A stretch of 64,000 nucleotides of DNA from Gimesia sp. (GTDB lineage Bacteria > Planctomycetota > Planctomycetia > Planctomycetales > Planctomycetaceae), in the NCBI GenBank assembly GCA_002706765.1, contig PAJV01000076.1, positions 496,001 to 560,000 on the forward strand, given 5' to 3'. The notes below the pieces were generated by a model. That model saw only the letters and a program-made list of their open reading frames with translations. It did no database searches and was not told the DNA's origin. The position numbers and the translations under genes were made by a program. Position 1 is the stretch's first letter. Every line of letters begins with the position of its first letter. This document shows, piece after piece, positions 37,425 through 46,874 of the stretch.

Positions 37425-39221
37425 GTGTCACTCATAGTCCAGAAGTTTGGTGGAACGAGTGTAGCAGATACCAGCAAGATCCTCGCAGCAGCCCGGCGTG
37501 CAACCGAAATGCAGCAGGCGGGTCATCAGGTCGTGATGGTTGTCAGTGCGCGGGGCAAAAAAACCGACGAGCTGGTGAGGCTGGCGGCGGAAATAACGGA
37601 CCACCCTACTCCGCGCGAGATGGACATGCTGCTGTCGACGGGCGAACAGGAATCAGTGGCCTTAATGGCGATGGCCTTACACAAGCTGGGAGTGCAGGCG
37701 ATCAGTCTGACAGGCTCTCAGATTGGTGTTGTCACCGATTCATCGCACACCAAAGCCCGAATAATTTCGATCTCCACCGAGCGGATGCGGTCTGCCCTGA
37801 ATGAAGGTAAAATTGTGATCGCGGCAGGATTTCAGGGACGCGATAAAGACTGGAATATCACAACCCTGGGACGCGGCGGCAGTGATACGACGGCGACGGC
37901 ACTGGCTGCCGTGCTGGAAGCAGACATGTGTGAAATTTATACGGATGTGGAAGGCGTATTTACTACTGACCCCCGTATCGTTCCGGAAGCACACAAAATT
38001 GACAGCATCTCGTATGATGAAATGCTGGAACTGGCCAGCCTGGGAGCAGGTGTCATGCATTCCCGGTCCATTGAATTCGCAAAAAAATACAGGGTGCCTT
38101 TGAAAGTACGTCCTTCATTTTCCGATGGCGAGGGAACCCTGATCGCGGTTCAGCCCCTGACAGATGCTCCCGTTGTGACCGGGGTGGCTTTTGTCCGGGA
38201 TGAAGTGCGTGTGAGTCTGACCGATATCCCTGACGAACCGGGAATCATGGGGAGTATCTTCACGCGGATGGCCGAGCGTAAGATCTGCCTGGACATGATT
38301 GTACAGGATGTGGGTACAGCGGGACTGGCCCGTGTCTCCTTTACCGTTCCTGAGTCGGATCTGGCGGAAACATTGACGGCTGCCAGTGAGGCCATTGATG
38401 TAATCGGTGCCGGGAAAATTCAGCATGGCACGAATCTTTCCAAAGTTTCGATCGTGGGCTGCGGCATGCGGAACCATTATGGAGTAGCCAGTCGCATGTT
38501 TGCGATTCTGGCAGCAGCCGACATCAATGTGGGCATGATTACGACGAGCGAAATCAAAGTAACGGTGCTTGTCAATCGTGATCAATGTGAAAAAGCAGTC
38601 CAGGTGATTCATAACGGTTTCGAATTGAATCAGCTCTCCAGTTATTCGTTTGCGACCAATGAAATACAGACGGACGCGCAGCAGACGAGTGGGTCGGCTC
38701 CGGAACAGACGACGCTCGAGCAGGACATTATTAACCAGTTGTCCCATATGGAAGATATCGTGGTCAGTGAAGTACTGCTGGACCAGAGCCAGTCCCGTGT
38801 TACCGTCAGAAATCTGCCTGACAGTCCCGGTATCTGTTCGCGGCTGTTCTCTGTTGTGGCCGAGGGGGGCGTCTCGGTTGATATGATCGTGCAGAATATG
38901 GGAGAAGAGGAACAGGCCCACCTGTCATTCACCGTTCCCCGGACCTCACTGGAAAAGAGCCTGGAACTGGTGGCACCGCTGCTGAAAGAATGGGGCGAGG
39001 CCGAGCTGAGTCATGAGGCGGAAATTGCCAAGCTGTCCGTCGTCGGGATTGGCTTACGCAGCCATACGGGTGTGGGACAGTCCATGTTTAGCGCACTGGC
39101 GGAATCGGGAATTAATATCCAGATGATCAACACCAGTGAAACCCGGATCAGTGCCGTGGTAGCCCATCAACAGGGCGAAGCGGCTTACCGGGGGCTGTTA
39201 CAGAAATTTCACCTGGTATAA
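37425..39221 (+). CDS. lysC: Aspartate kinase with four ACT domains
   Basis: A 598-residue aspartate kinase, first step to diaminopimelate, lysine, threonine and methionine. The catalytic N-terminus begins [15 protein letters not shown] (KFGGTS at about residues 7-12), with [14 protein letters not shown] and [15 protein letters not shown] further on. The regulatory half carries two ACT pairs: [12 protein letters not shown] with [13 protein letters not shown], and [12 protein letters not shown] with [13 protein letters not shown]. Most bacterial enzymes have two ACT domains; four are known in cyanobacterial LysC. A GTG at 37425 is preferred, with GGAGAG five bases upstream; an ATG at 37338 would add 29 residues before the conserved start. 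The position after murG links diaminopimelate supply to wall synthesis by context. Confidence 0.94.
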   Translation: MSLIVQKFGGTSVADTSKILAAARRATEMQQAGHQVVMVVSARGKKTDELVRLAAEITDHPTPREMDMLLSTGEQESVALMAMALHKLGVQAISLTGSQIGVVTDSSHTKARIISISTERMRSALNEGKIVIAAGFQGRDKDWNITTLGRGGSDTTATALAAVLEADMCEIYTDVEGVFTTDPRIVPEAHKIDSISYDEMLELASLGAGVMHSRSIEFAKKYRVPLKVRPSFSDGEGTLIAVQPLTDAPVVTGVAFVRDEVRVSLTDIPDEPGIMGSIFTRMAERKICLDMIVQDVGTAGLARVSFTVPESDLAETLTAASEAIDVIGAGKIQHGTNLSKVSIVGCGMRNHYGVASRMFAILAAADINVGMITTSEIKVTVLVNRDQCEKAVQVIHNGFELNQLSSYSFATNEIQTDAQQTSGSAPEQTTLEQDIINQLSHMEDIVVSEVLLDQSQSRVTVRNLPDSPGICSRLFSVVAEGGVSVDMIVQNMGEEEQAHLSFTVPRTSLEKSLELVAPLLKEWGEAELSHEAEIAKLSVVGIGLRSHTGVGQSMFSALAESGINIQMINTSETRISAVVAHQQGEAAYRGLLQKFHLV

Positions 39222-39227
39222 TTCGAC

Positions 39228-39602
39228 TTATACTTCTTCAGTGAGTGCAGCCTGCAGGATCTGAGCAAGCTGTGCAGAGAATCTGCTGCGAGGCATTACT
39301 TCCGTGCAGCCTGCTGCCCGGGCCGCTTCCAGCTTTTCGACATCCACATGCGGTCCAAAGGCGATACTCACCAGAGTGGGATGCTCCTGATGGATCGATT
39401 TCAACTGGTCCCAGTTCAATGAAGGCTGATTCAGGTCCACCAGCAGCACCTGGCGGATCGAGTCGTCCAGTTGTGCCAGTGCCTGGCGCGTGCTGAGTAC
39501 GGTACAGAAAGTGTACTCACACTGTCTGGCGGCTCCGGTAATCTGGCTCGAAAACATGATGTCCGAGCAGAGGATGAGTACCTGAGAGGCTGGTTTTGTC
39601 AT
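39228..39602 (-). CDS. Degenerate response-regulator receiver-like protein
   Basis: A 124-residue single-domain protein with receiver-like alternation: VLILCSDIMF at the start, QVLLVDLNQP with a candidate phosphoacceptor aspartate (about residue 56), then LVSIAFGPHVD and an end region VMPRSRFSAQL. In active receivers the latter two blocks hold a Thr/Ser and an invariant Lys; here a Gly and an Arg occupy the apparent positions, so it may be a pseudo-receiver. It converges on lysC with only six bases between the stops. No output domain or adjacent histidine kinase is present. Confidence 0.65.
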   Translation of the reverse strand: MTKPASQVLILCSDIMFSSQITGAARQCEYTFCTVLSTRQALAQLDDSIRQVLLVDLNQPSLNWDQLKSIHQEHPTLVSIAFGPHVDVEKLEAARAAGCTEVMPRSRFSAQLAQILQAALTEEV

Positions 39603-39620
39603 AATGGATACCGGTTGTGT

Positions 39621-40007
39621 TCAGATTGTGGATCGATGGAAATGGACGTGTTGCCATTCCCCGTCCTGTTTCTGCCAGATGCGGGTTTCTTCACAGGCCG
39701 CGGTGGAATCGTGGCCATGCTCATCGATCACCTGGACGATGCGGACATAAGTAATGAGGGCAACTTCGCCCATGATTGAGACCATGGGTGAAGTGATGGT
39801 CGACTGCCGTGGCCTGCCTGTGGGATTCATGTCAAAATAAAATCGATGGAAATCCATTCCCGCGACCAGATGCCCCCTGGCTTCCGGTTCAAAGGCGGTC
39901 AGTTCTTCATCACAGAGACTTGTGTAAGTATTCCAGTCTTTATGATCGATGGAATGCAGCAACTGCTTACTGAGTTTTAACAACTCCTGTACGTCGTTAT
40001 CAGACAT
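39621..40007 (-). CDS. CaMKII-association/SnoaL-like fold protein
   Basis: A 128-residue protein in the NTF2-like superfamily. The pattern LLHSIDHKDWNTYTSLCDEELTAFEPEARG, then GMDFHRFYFD and ETRIWQKQDGEWQHVHFHRS matches the calcium/calmodulin-dependent kinase II association domain (DUF4440/SnoaL-like) known in bacteria as a small oligomeric stand-alone protein. Ligand unknown. The gene lies 18 bases upstream of the receiver-like gene and 31 bases downstream of the FHA gene, on the same strand, so the three form a likely operon with clpX further upstream. Confidence 0.78.
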   Translation of the reverse strand: MSDNDVQELLKLSKQLLHSIDHKDWNTYTSLCDEELTAFEPEARGHLVAGMDFHRFYFDMNPTGRPRQSTITSPMVSIMGEVALITYVRIVQVIDEHGHDSTAACEETRIWQKQDGEWQHVHFHRSTI

Positions 40008-40038
40008 CTTTAAGTCTTTCAGAGATGGATTGATGAAA

Positions 40039-40581
40039 TCACTTTTGATCCATCTTATCCGTTAGTTCAATTTCTGGAAATTGAATGGTCTTTTTATTTT
40101 CTGAAGAACTCTGATCTGGTACGTACTCATCAATGGTTGCCGTGTCGCTCGATTTTTTCTGTTTGTCCGGTAAGGGGATATCCTGAGAGCGAACGTTGTC
40201 GGAAACTGCTGTCAGGGTATTTTCCGGTAAGATCCCCTCCAGGGATTTGAGATTGATCGTCGAACCGACATCGACAAACTGTTTCGGATCATAGTCGACC
40301 TGAAAATTGACGTCTGCAATCGAAAGCAGACAGCCGGGGGCTAACTTGGTATCCCGTTTGGGAGTCAGTTTCTGACCATCGATGAAGGTGCCGTTGGAAC
40401 TGCCCAGGTCATGAACCAGTGCCACGGACCCGGTGAGAAAGATTTTGCAGTGGTGGCGGCTGACCAGGTCGGATTTCAGTTTGATATCGCAGTCGGGAGC
40501 TCTGCCGATCAGAGTCGTTTTTGTGAGAGTCATGGTTTTGGATTTGGATGATGTACTTTGAACACTCAAACGAATTTTCAT
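40039..40581 (-). CDS. FHA-domain phosphopeptide-binding protein
   Basis: A 180-residue protein whose N-terminal two-thirds is a forkhead-associated domain: TTLIGRAPDCDIKLKSDLVSRHHCKIF, then LVHDLGSSNGTFIDGQKL, covering the Gly-Arg, Ser-Arg-His and Asn-Gly residues that bind phosphothreonine. The C-terminal part is acidic and Ser/Lys-rich with no fold recognised. FHA proteins are partners of Ser/Thr kinases, which are numerous in planctomycetes, but none lies here. The ATG at 40581 is chosen over an upstream GTG. An apparent clpX terminator lies in its leader, so it may be transcribed by read-through or its own promoter. Confidence 0.88.
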   Translation of the reverse strand: MKIRLSVQSTSSKSKTMTLTKTTLIGRAPDCDIKLKSDLVSRHHCKIFLTGSVALVHDLGSSNGTFIDGQKLTPKRDTKLAPGCLLSIADVNFQVDYDPKQFVDVGSTINLKSLEGILPENTLTAVSDNVRSQDIPLPDKQKKSSDTATIDEYVPDQSSSENKKTIQFPEIELTDKMDQK

Positions 40582-40596
40582 GACTCTACCACACAC

Positions 40597-40631
40597 ATAA
40601 GAAAACCCGCCGAAGAAAAGACTCCGGCGGG
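40597..40631 (-). terminator. Intrinsic terminator after clpX
   Basis: On the minus strand CCCGCCGG pairs with CGGCGGG around a loop that includes TCTTTTCTT, and the 3' side is followed by TTTTCTTATG. It lies 50 bases past the clpX stop and 16 bases before the FHA start. Confidence 0.75.
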
Positions 40632-40680
40632 AGATTTGTTAATCATCAGGTTTGATTATAGATTCTTCTTTGACGCAAGT

Positions 40681-41967
40681 CTATGCGGCTGCGGAGTCAT
40701 CTTTAGGGAAAAGTTGTTCAGTACCCTGGATGATTTCCGGTGTGACCACATATTTCTTGCCGGCTTCCTGTTCGGGAAGTTCGTACATGATATCGAACAT
40801 GGCCTGCTCAATGACGCTGCGTAAACCCCGTGCTCCCGTATTTTTCTTCTGGGCGATACGGGCGATTTCGTGCAGTGCTCCTTCCGTAAATTCGAGTTCC
40901 GCTTTTTCCATTTCGAAGAACTTCTGGAACTGTCGCACCAGGGAATTCTTGGGTTCCGTCAGAACACGGACCAGGTCTTGCTCGCCCAGTTGGCAGAGTG
41001 AAGAGAGTACGGGCAGTCGTCCCAGGAGTTCCGGGATCAGGCCGAATTCCAGCACGTCATCCACGGAAGCCTGTGCCAGCAGGTCATTTTTAGACCGTTC
41101 CTGTATTTTCTTCTGCTGATTATTCTGTCCGAAGCCGATGGTTTTTCGGCCCAGTCGTTTCCCGACAATATCTTCCAGTCCCACAAAGGTACCACCACAG
41201 ATAAAGAGGATATTACTGGTATCGAGCTGAATGTACTGCTGCTCGGGATGTTTGCGACCACCTTGTGGCGGAACATTGGCAACGGTCCCTTCCAGCATTT
41301 TCAGCAGCGCCTGCTGAACGCCTTCGCCGGAAACATCCCGGGTGATGGAGACGTTCTGGCTGGTTTTTCCAATCTTGTCAATTTCGTCGATGAATAAAAT
41401 GCCCCGCTGGGCTGCTTCGACATCGAAGTCGGCAGCATGCAGCAGCTTGAGCAACAGGTTCTCAACGTCTTCTCCCACGTAACCGGCTTCGGTGAGCGTG
41501 GTGGCATCCCCGATGGCAAACGGGACCTGCAGGTAACGGGCCAGACTTTTCGCCAGTAATGTCTTACCGGATCCGGTCGGACCGATCAGCAGGATGTTGG
41601 ATTTATCGAGTTCAACGTCCGAGCCTTCCTCTTCGGCATGCATCAGTCGTTTGTAATGATTATGAACGGCGACTGCCATGACTTTCTTGGCTCGTTCCTG
41701 GCCGATTACATACTCGTTCAGGTGAGTCACAATTTCCCGCGGCGTGGGAACGTTCTTGAACAGTTTTTTGGTGGTTCCTCTGCGTCGGTGCTCCTGTTCC
41801 AGAATGGACTGGCAAACTTCAATACATTCGCCACAGATATACGCGTTATCGGGTCCCTCTACCAGGGGCCCCACTTCACGATAGCTTTTTCTGCAAAAAG
41901 AACAGTTCGCGTTTTTCTTCCCAGAAGAATTACGTTTTCCAGAGGTGATATCTCGTCCGGTGGGCAT
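40681..41967 (-). CDS. clpX: ATP-dependent Clp protease ATP-binding subunit ClpX
   Basis: A 428-residue AAA+ unfoldase that delivers substrates to ClpP. The N-terminal C4 zinc domain has cysteines at 22, 25, 45 and 48 (CSFC and CGEC). Walker A is GPTGSGKT, the pore loop [11 protein letters not shown] follows, and Walker B is [10 protein letters not shown]. The sensor-2 region [11 protein letters not shown] closes the module. The length matches the family (about 420). AAGGGAAG sits close to the ATG. Neither clpP nor tig, the usual upstream neighbours, is present, so the gene is detached from its common operon. Confidence 0.97.
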   Translation of the reverse strand: MPTGRDITSGKRNSSGKKNANCSFCRKSYREVGPLVEGPDNAYICGECIEVCQSILEQEHRRRGTTKKLFKNVPTPREIVTHLNEYVIGQERAKKVMAVAVHNHYKRLMHAEEEGSDVELDKSNILLIGPTGSGKTLLAKSLARYLQVPFAIGDATTLTEAGYVGEDVENLLLKLLHAADFDVEAAQRGILFIDEIDKIGKTSQNVSITRDVSGEGVQQALLKMLEGTVANVPPQGGRKHPEQQYIQLDTSNILFICGGTFVGLEDIVGKRLGRKTIGFGQNNQQKKIQERSKNDLLAQASVDDVLEFGLIPELLGRLPVLSSLCQLGEQDLVRVLTEPKNSLVRQFQKFFEMEKAELEFTEGALHEIARIAQKKNTGARGLRSVIEQAMFDIMYELPEQEAGKKYVVTPEIIQGTEQLFPKDDSAAA

Positions 41968-42168
41968 AGCTTCCCTTCAACGGTGTCAACTAAATTATGG
42001 CGATCAACGTCCAGTGAATTTTGATTCTGCCTCCGTGCAAATCACTCGATAGGTAAAAATAACTTTTGAAATGGATCTCTGATAAGGATCAATATTGATT
42101 ACTAAGAGGCAGTTATCGGATAAAAAATGTGATCTATTTCTATTTGCATTAAGAAGAACCGCTGACAG

Positions 42169-42522
42169 TCATTCCTGATCCGACTGACTGTTAATCTCAG
42201 CCTGATCAGAATCTGCATCAACAGTGTCCTTATCCAGACCCTGTCTGGTTGGAGCAACGAGTCGCTTTTTGATGGATCGGAATTCGTCGTCGGTAAGGTC
42301 ACCTTCTCGCTGCATTTCTGCGAATTGCATAAGTAATTCACGGGCATCCACATGACGATCCTCATTTTCCCGAAAACGTCCTACGACCCATACGATCAAC
42401 CAAATCAAAAAACTGACGATCAAAACTGCCAGGATCCATTCAACGAGATGATCGCCCAGCAGTTCCTTGAACAGCTTTTGTTTATCCGCCTGTTTTCCCA
42501 GAGTTAAAAAATAAAAAATCAC
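42169..42522 (-). CDS. Small membrane protein with SHOCT-like C-terminal motif
   Basis: A 117-residue protein with one strong membrane helix (about residues 28-48, EWILAVLIVSFLIWLIVWVVG). The following segment ARELLMQFAEMQREGDLTDDEFRSIKKRL is very like the SHOCT motif, a short C-terminal domain found on many small bacterial membrane proteins. The last third is acidic and Asp/Ser/Gln-rich. The start is a GTG at 42522, with a modest GAG upstream; ATGs downstream are poor. Function is unknown. Confidence 0.68.
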   Translation of the reverse strand: MIFYFLTLGKQADKQKLFKELLGDHLVEWILAVLIVSFLIWLIVWVVGRFRENEDRHVDARELLMQFAEMQREGDLTDDEFRSIKKRLVAPTRQGLDKDTVDADSDQAEINSQSDQE

Positions 42523-43227
42523 TGTAACTCAGGCAGAGAGCAAAGTCTTCCTGCCTTTCCTATATCTGAACTGCAAAACGGATGCAGGCTCCATGGACTT
42601 AGATGCGGATCCCCTGCTTAACACGACAGACTGTTATTATCAGGGAGACCTCTGAACGAGGCAAGCCTTCTTATGTCTCAGCTCAGTCACAGTATATGCG
42701 AGACTAAGCATTTCACGCGCCAAAAATGGTCAATTTACGATAAGAAAAAGAAATAGGATTGCTGGAAATCGCTGATCGAAAACAGACTGGACGCAGCCAC
42801 TGGACGCGATTCACCCCTGTTTTCCAGTTCCTGTCGGAACAATCACTTCTGGCAAACGGGAAGCCGTCAAACAGGAGTGGACTCTGATATGAAATTATTT
42901 TCCCTGGTGTCAACTATAGATAAGAGAGGTCAGAATCGTAAGAATTACATTGTCGATCTTACCGTAAGTGTAATACGAACGGGGATTTGACTGCTTTTGA
43001 AAGTGGAGAGGGAATCCTGTCTGAGCTGGAAGTCCGCCCGTGATTCTCATAAAATGGGATTCTTGCAAATGGTGCCGGTAAAGTCGGGAGACCGCTTGCA
43101 TTGCATCCTGAACGGATCACTTTTATGATCAACTCGCGAAATAAACGAATCATGATAATTCCAGGTCTGACTTAAAGTTCGTCAAACTGGTGTACAAATA
43201 CAGGTGGAAAGAATTTGAGGGTTTTGA
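42523..43227. other. Gene-free region between SHOCT-like and 161-residue gene
   Basis: About 700 bases. It contains a weak copy of the 88-bp repeat (listed separately). A short frame from the ATG at 42889 (33 codons) has AGGAG eleven bases upstream but no motif, and I do not call it. Nothing else supported. Confidence 0.4.
42705..42799 (-). repeat. Probable degenerate copy G of the 88-bp dispersed repeat
   Basis: On the minus strand the 5' side reads GGCTGCGTCCAGTC, then TTTTCGATCAGCGATTTCC, resembling copy A, and the 3' side ends near GTGAAATGC. The central part is diverged, so this is a tentative member. Confidence 0.4.
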
Positions 43228-43713
43228 ATGGACTTTGAGAAGCGTCTTCAGAATGCCATTAATAAAGGGCGCGCCGCCAAAGATGAAGAGATCAGACAGG
43301 AAGTTGGCAAAAAACTGACCGAAGAGGAGTTTCGGAATCTTCACTTGAAATACCGTCTGGAGTTAACCGAACACATCGACAGTTGTCTGAGAAAACTGTC
43401 AGATCACTTTCCCGGCTTTCAGTTCAACACTGTTATGGGAGAGGAAGGCTGGGGTTCGAAAATTACGCGGGATGATGTCAGCTTGAATACCGGTCAAAAA
43501 GCGCAGACCCTTTACAGTCGTCTGCAAATGATTGTCAGGCCCTTTACCGAGACCCATATCGTCGAACTGGTAGCGAAAGCCACCATTCGCAATAAAGAGA
43601 TTTTTAATCGTTCCCATTATCAGTTTATTGCCGAAGCTGATATGCAATCGTTTCAGGACTTAATGGATCTCTGGATCCTTGAGTTTGCCGAGCAGTTTTC
43701 CTATCAAGGCTGA
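43228..43713 (+). CDS. Conserved hypothetical protein, 161 residues
   Basis: A soluble, charged protein of unknown function with a helical N-terminus (MDFEKRLQNAINKGRAAKDEE, charged heptads) and a beta-strand-rich second half (FQFNTVMGEEGWGSKI, LQMIVRPFTETHIVELVAKA). The sequence looks like a real coding region: start codon, plausible GTGG/GAGGG upstream and no opposing strong frame. It precedes eda by 50 bases on the same strand and may be co-transcribed. I do not recognise a domain. Confidence 0.68.
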   Translation: MDFEKRLQNAINKGRAAKDEEIRQEVGKKLTEEEFRNLHLKYRLELTEHIDSCLRKLSDHFPGFQFNTVMGEEGWGSKITRDDVSLNTGQKAQTLYSRLQMIVRPFTETHIVELVAKATIRNKEIFNRSHYQFIAEADMQSFQDLMDLWILEFAEQFSYQG

Positions 43714-43763
43714 TTTATCATTCCCCTGCGTCCCCGTCTCTTTCAGATAAGGTTTTACAGCAG

Positions 43764-44411
43764 ATGAGTCGTCATTCGGATTTAACACAGGTTCTCGATC
43801 GTGGTGCGGTTGCTATCATTCGCGCACAATCGGGTGAGTTGCTGGTTGATGTCTCCAAAGCGATTTATGCTGGCGGACTGGATGTGATTGAAGTCACGTT
43901 TACCGTGCCTGGTGTGCTTGACATACTGGCACAGGTCAAACGCGACCTGGGTGATAAGATATTGCTGGGAGCTGGCACCGTATTGGATACGGAAACCGCC
44001 CGGGCGGCAATTCTTGCCGGTGCGGAATTCATTGTGACCCCTACCGTGAATACCGATGTCATCGAACTGTGCAACCGGTATGATAAACTGATCATGACGG
44101 GAGCCTTTACTCCGACAGAGGTATTAACGGCCTGGGAAGCAGGCGCAGATATCATCAAAGTCTTTCCGGCTTTTGTGGGAGGGCCCGCCTATCTGAAAGC
44201 CCTGCATGGGCCTCTGCCCCAGATTCCTTTGATGCCCACCGGCGGCGTCGACCTGGAAACCCTGCCCGCTTATCTGAAAGCGGGCGCCTGTGCCGTCGGA
44301 CTGGGTAGTTCACTGGTCACAGCCAAAATGGTTGAGTCAGGTGATCTGGAAGGGATTCAGAAACTGACTGCTGAGTATATGGGCAAAATTAAGGAGCTGC
44401 GCAAAGGGTAG
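43764..44411 (+). CDS. eda: KDPG/KHG aldolase (Eda)
   Basis: A 215-residue class I aldolase that cleaves 2-keto-3-deoxy-6-phosphogluconate to pyruvate and glyceraldehyde-3-phosphate in the Entner-Doudoroff pathway; many members also cleave 4-hydroxy-2-oxoglutarate. Motifs in order: IEVTFTVPG (catalytic glutamate), LLGAGTVLDTETARAAILAGAEFIVTP, GAFTPTEVLTAWEAGADIIKVFPA with the Schiff-base lysine, and MPTGGVDLE. The length is family-typical. It is not next to edd or zwf here. Confidence 0.92.
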   Translation: MSRHSDLTQVLDRGAVAIIRAQSGELLVDVSKAIYAGGLDVIEVTFTVPGVLDILAQVKRDLGDKILLGAGTVLDTETARAAILAGAEFIVTPTVNTDVIELCNRYDKLIMTGAFTPTEVLTAWEAGADIIKVFPAFVGGPAYLKALHGPLPQIPLMPTGGVDLETLPAYLKAGACAVGLGSSLVTAKMVESGDLEGIQKLTAEYMGKIKELRKG

Positions 44412-44758
44412 ATGGCCTTGCCTGTTCCCGAGGGCTTCCTCTTTAACACAGGAATATTTCTTCGTGTTTTCTCCTGTTGCGCTTCTGTTTCAACCCGAAA
44501 GATCGTCTCAAGTCCTACCAACCGAATAGACGATATGCCTAGATAGTCAATCTTCGGTTTACCAGTGCGCGTATTCCCCTGAGTTGCGTCTCATTCAGTT
44601 TGATATTGGCTCAAGTTCGTCGCGAGATGCTGTCAGGGATCGAAATACATGCTTTGTACCCGGTGAATAGACTGTTAGCAAAATTCACAACTTCTCAGGA
44701 GGGACTCCGGGCCGGGATCACAGAAGAATGTGTTCTTCAGGCAGGGAGGTGCATTGGC
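44412..44758. other. Intergenic region before the secreted beta-sandwich gene
   Basis: About 350 bases. An in-frame extension of the downstream gene to 44600 is open but starts at a TTG with no ribosome-binding site and would precede the signal peptide, so I treat it as leader. No hairpin or repeat found. Confidence 0.4.
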
Positions 44759-46405
44759 ATGAGACTATTTACATTACTGGTAGTCAGTTGCTTGTTTTGG
44801 GGATTCCCCTTGAATTCCGCTTCGGCTGCTGTTTCTACGTCCCCCGTATTTACCAGTAAGACCCAGTTTCGCATTCCTTATCATTACGATCAGGCTGAAA
44901 TTGATCGACTCGGTGCGCGGGAAATCAGACTTTATGTTTCCACCGACCGGGGGGTGACATGGAATCATCTGCAGTCGGTTCCTCCTACCACGCGCAAATT
45001 TCCCTTTGAAGCCACCCAGGATGGAGAATACTGGTTCTCCGTGCGGACTTTGGATTCCCAAAATCAGCTGCATCCGTCCGGTCGTGTGTTTGAGCCCGGT
45101 TTACGGGTCGTGATTGATACGACACCTCCACAACTGGATCTCGATCTGCGACAGATTTCCCCGGGTAAAGTTCAACTGATCTGGAATGCCGAAGATCAGA
45201 ACCTGGATCCGACCAAACTGGTCCTGGAATACTCCCAGAACGGGAGTCAGAACTGGCAGCGTGTGATTGTCGCTCCTCATGGAAAAGGTCAGACCACCTG
45301 GTCCATTTCGCAAGGCGGCGTCGTGTCAGTGCGGGGTGTGATTAAAGACAGAGCCGATAATACAGGCAGCAGCCAGAAACAGATTCGGGTCGTTGCCGCG
45401 GCCAGTCGTACGACGCTTCCCAAACCCAAGGAAGATCTTCCCGACTTTAACCAGCCGATCGCCCAGGGGACGCTGCCGGACAACAGCTTGACCCAGACAG
45501 AACCGGGGACACTCGCACCTTATTCCGGTGATCACGTTTCACCTCAGCCCACGCAACCCCATGGTTTAGATTCCCAGACACCCCTGGCGAATCATCAGCT
45601 TCCCAGCGTCTTTCCTCAGCAGAACCGATCAGAACAGGTCAACCCGGGGCCGCAGAGTGACCAGGGGCAGGTTAAAAATCAATTTGTCGCCGATGATCCG
45701 GAAAAGCGTCCGAATTACGCCAAGAATCGTTACCCCCAGTCGGCCACACAAAACTGGGCTGCAGAACGCAAGCAGGTCTTGAACGGGACCAAATTCCAGA
45801 TCGGATTCGAAGTCGATGAAGTCGGTCCCTCAGGCATCGGTGCTGTGGAACTTTACATTACAGAAGACAATGGCCAGAAATGGTATAAATACGGCGAAGA
45901 CGCGGACAAAAAGAGTCCGTTCCACGTCGAAGTCCCCCATGATGGCATCTATGGGTTTTCCTTACGGGTGCGGAGTGGAGTTGGTTTGGCGGATGCCTTA
46001 CCCAAGTCGGGTGAGAAACCGGATGTTGTGATTGTGGTGGACCGGACGGCACCTGCCCTGAAATTAAATCCCGTGGTACAGGGACTGGGTGGAGAAGCGA
46101 ATAAGGTCACGATTTCCTGGGCCATGAGTGATCAGAACCCTGCTGAGAAATCGATCGCCATCAATTTCTCAACGCAACCGGGGGGCCCCTGGGAACCCAT
46201 CGTGGACTGGCAGGAAGATCAGGGACGGTTTACCTGGTCTGTGCGACCAGGCAACCCTTCGAAATTCTACCTCCAGGTGATTGCCCGCGATGCGGCAGGC
46301 AATGTTTCGCAGGAAGTGACACCAGAGCCGATTATCCTGGATCTGACCAGGCCATCCGGGAGAATCGTTGATGTGGAAGTGCTGAGCAAAGCATCTCCCT
46401 ATTAA
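44759..46405 (+). CDS. Secreted protein with duplicated Ig-like beta-sandwich modules
   Basis: A 548-residue exported protein. The ATG at 44759 is preceded by GGAGGTG seven bases away and begins a signal peptide (MRLFTLLVVSCLFWGF...SASA). Two similar halves follow. Each half has a first module (IRLYVSTDRGVTWNHLQ and VELYITEDNGQKWYKYGED, each ending in a DGEYWFSVR/DGIYGFSLR strand) and a second module (DTTPPQLDLDL and DRTAPALKLNP, each with EDQN/SDQN and DRADNTG/DAAGNVS). A Pro/Gln-rich linker joins them. The modules resemble Ig-like or fibronectin-type adhesion domains. Function unknown, perhaps surface attachment. Confidence 0.72.
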   Translation: MRLFTLLVVSCLFWGFPLNSASAAVSTSPVFTSKTQFRIPYHYDQAEIDRLGAREIRLYVSTDRGVTWNHLQSVPPTTRKFPFEATQDGEYWFSVRTLDSQNQLHPSGRVFEPGLRVVIDTTPPQLDLDLRQISPGKVQLIWNAEDQNLDPTKLVLEYSQNGSQNWQRVIVAPHGKGQTTWSISQGGVVSVRGVIKDRADNTGSSQKQIRVVAAASRTTLPKPKEDLPDFNQPIAQGTLPDNSLTQTEPGTLAPYSGDHVSPQPTQPHGLDSQTPLANHQLPSVFPQQNRSEQVNPGPQSDQGQVKNQFVADDPEKRPNYAKNRYPQSATQNWAAERKQVLNGTKFQIGFEVDEVGPSGIGAVELYITEDNGQKWYKYGEDADKKSPFHVEVPHDGIYGFSLRVRSGVGLADALPKSGEKPDVVIVVDRTAPALKLNPVVQGLGGEANKVTISWAMSDQNPAEKSIAINFSTQPGGPWEPIVDWQEDQGRFTWSVRPGNPSKFYLQVIARDAAGNVSQEVTPEPIILDLTRPSGRIVDVEVLSKASPY

Positions 46406-46439
46406 GTCTGACCAGGCAGACTGACGGTCGCCCGGCAGC

Positions 46440-46766
46440 TCATGCCTGTTCCGATTTTTCTTCCGCCTTGGGTTCAGAGTTGGGAACTTCAAACTTGGGC
46501 GCTGTGAAATCATCAGATCGTTCTGAGGGAGTCGGGCGTGGTGTTTCAGGTTGTGAATGTGAATAGGATGCCTGATTCACATCGTCTTCGATACCACTGA
46601 CGCCTTTTTTGAATTCGACGATTCCTTTGCCCAGACTGCGTGCGACTTCTGGTAAACGCTTACCAAACAGCAGCAGAGCAATGATGCCGACGATGATCAT
46701 CTCATAACCGCCGGGCATTCCCAGAAAAGCAGGAACTGGTGTGATGTGTGTGATTGTCTGAAACAT
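46440..46766 (-). CDS. tatA: Twin-arginine translocase TatA/TatB-type subunit (longer)
   Basis: A 108-residue single-helix Tat component. After a 20-residue extension comes the family core MIIVGIIALLLFGKRLPEVARSLGKGIVEFKKG: a short membrane helix, the FGKRLPE hinge and an amphipathic helix. The C-terminus is acidic and Pro/Ser-rich. AAGAGG lies just before the ATG, a strong site. It is downstream of a second, shorter tatA gene on the same strand by about 110 bases with a hairpin between. Such paralogues may take TatA or TatB roles; which cannot be told here. No tatC is in the window. Confidence 0.87.
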   Translation of the reverse strand: MFQTITHITPVPAFLGMPGGYEMIIVGIIALLLFGKRLPEVARSLGKGIVEFKKGVSGIEDDVNQASYSHSQPETPRPTPSERSDDFTAPKFEVPNSEPKAEEKSEQA

Positions 46767-46798
46767 TTTCTTACCTCTTTTTATGAATAAGGTATTGA

Positions 46799-46822
46799 GG
46801 GGGAAACATCAGTTTGTCCCCC
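46799..46822 (-). other. GC-rich hairpin between the two tatA genes
   Basis: GGGGGAAAC pairs with GTTTGTCCCCC with a two-base bulge and a four-base loop. It lies between the stop of the shorter tatA and the ribosome-binding site of the longer. No clear T tract follows on the minus strand, so it may alter mRNA stability rather than terminate. Confidence 0.45.
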
Positions 46823-46874
46823 CTGATCCTGGGATCTTGGGGTTGAGAGCAAAACGATTGAAAACAGTCACAGG

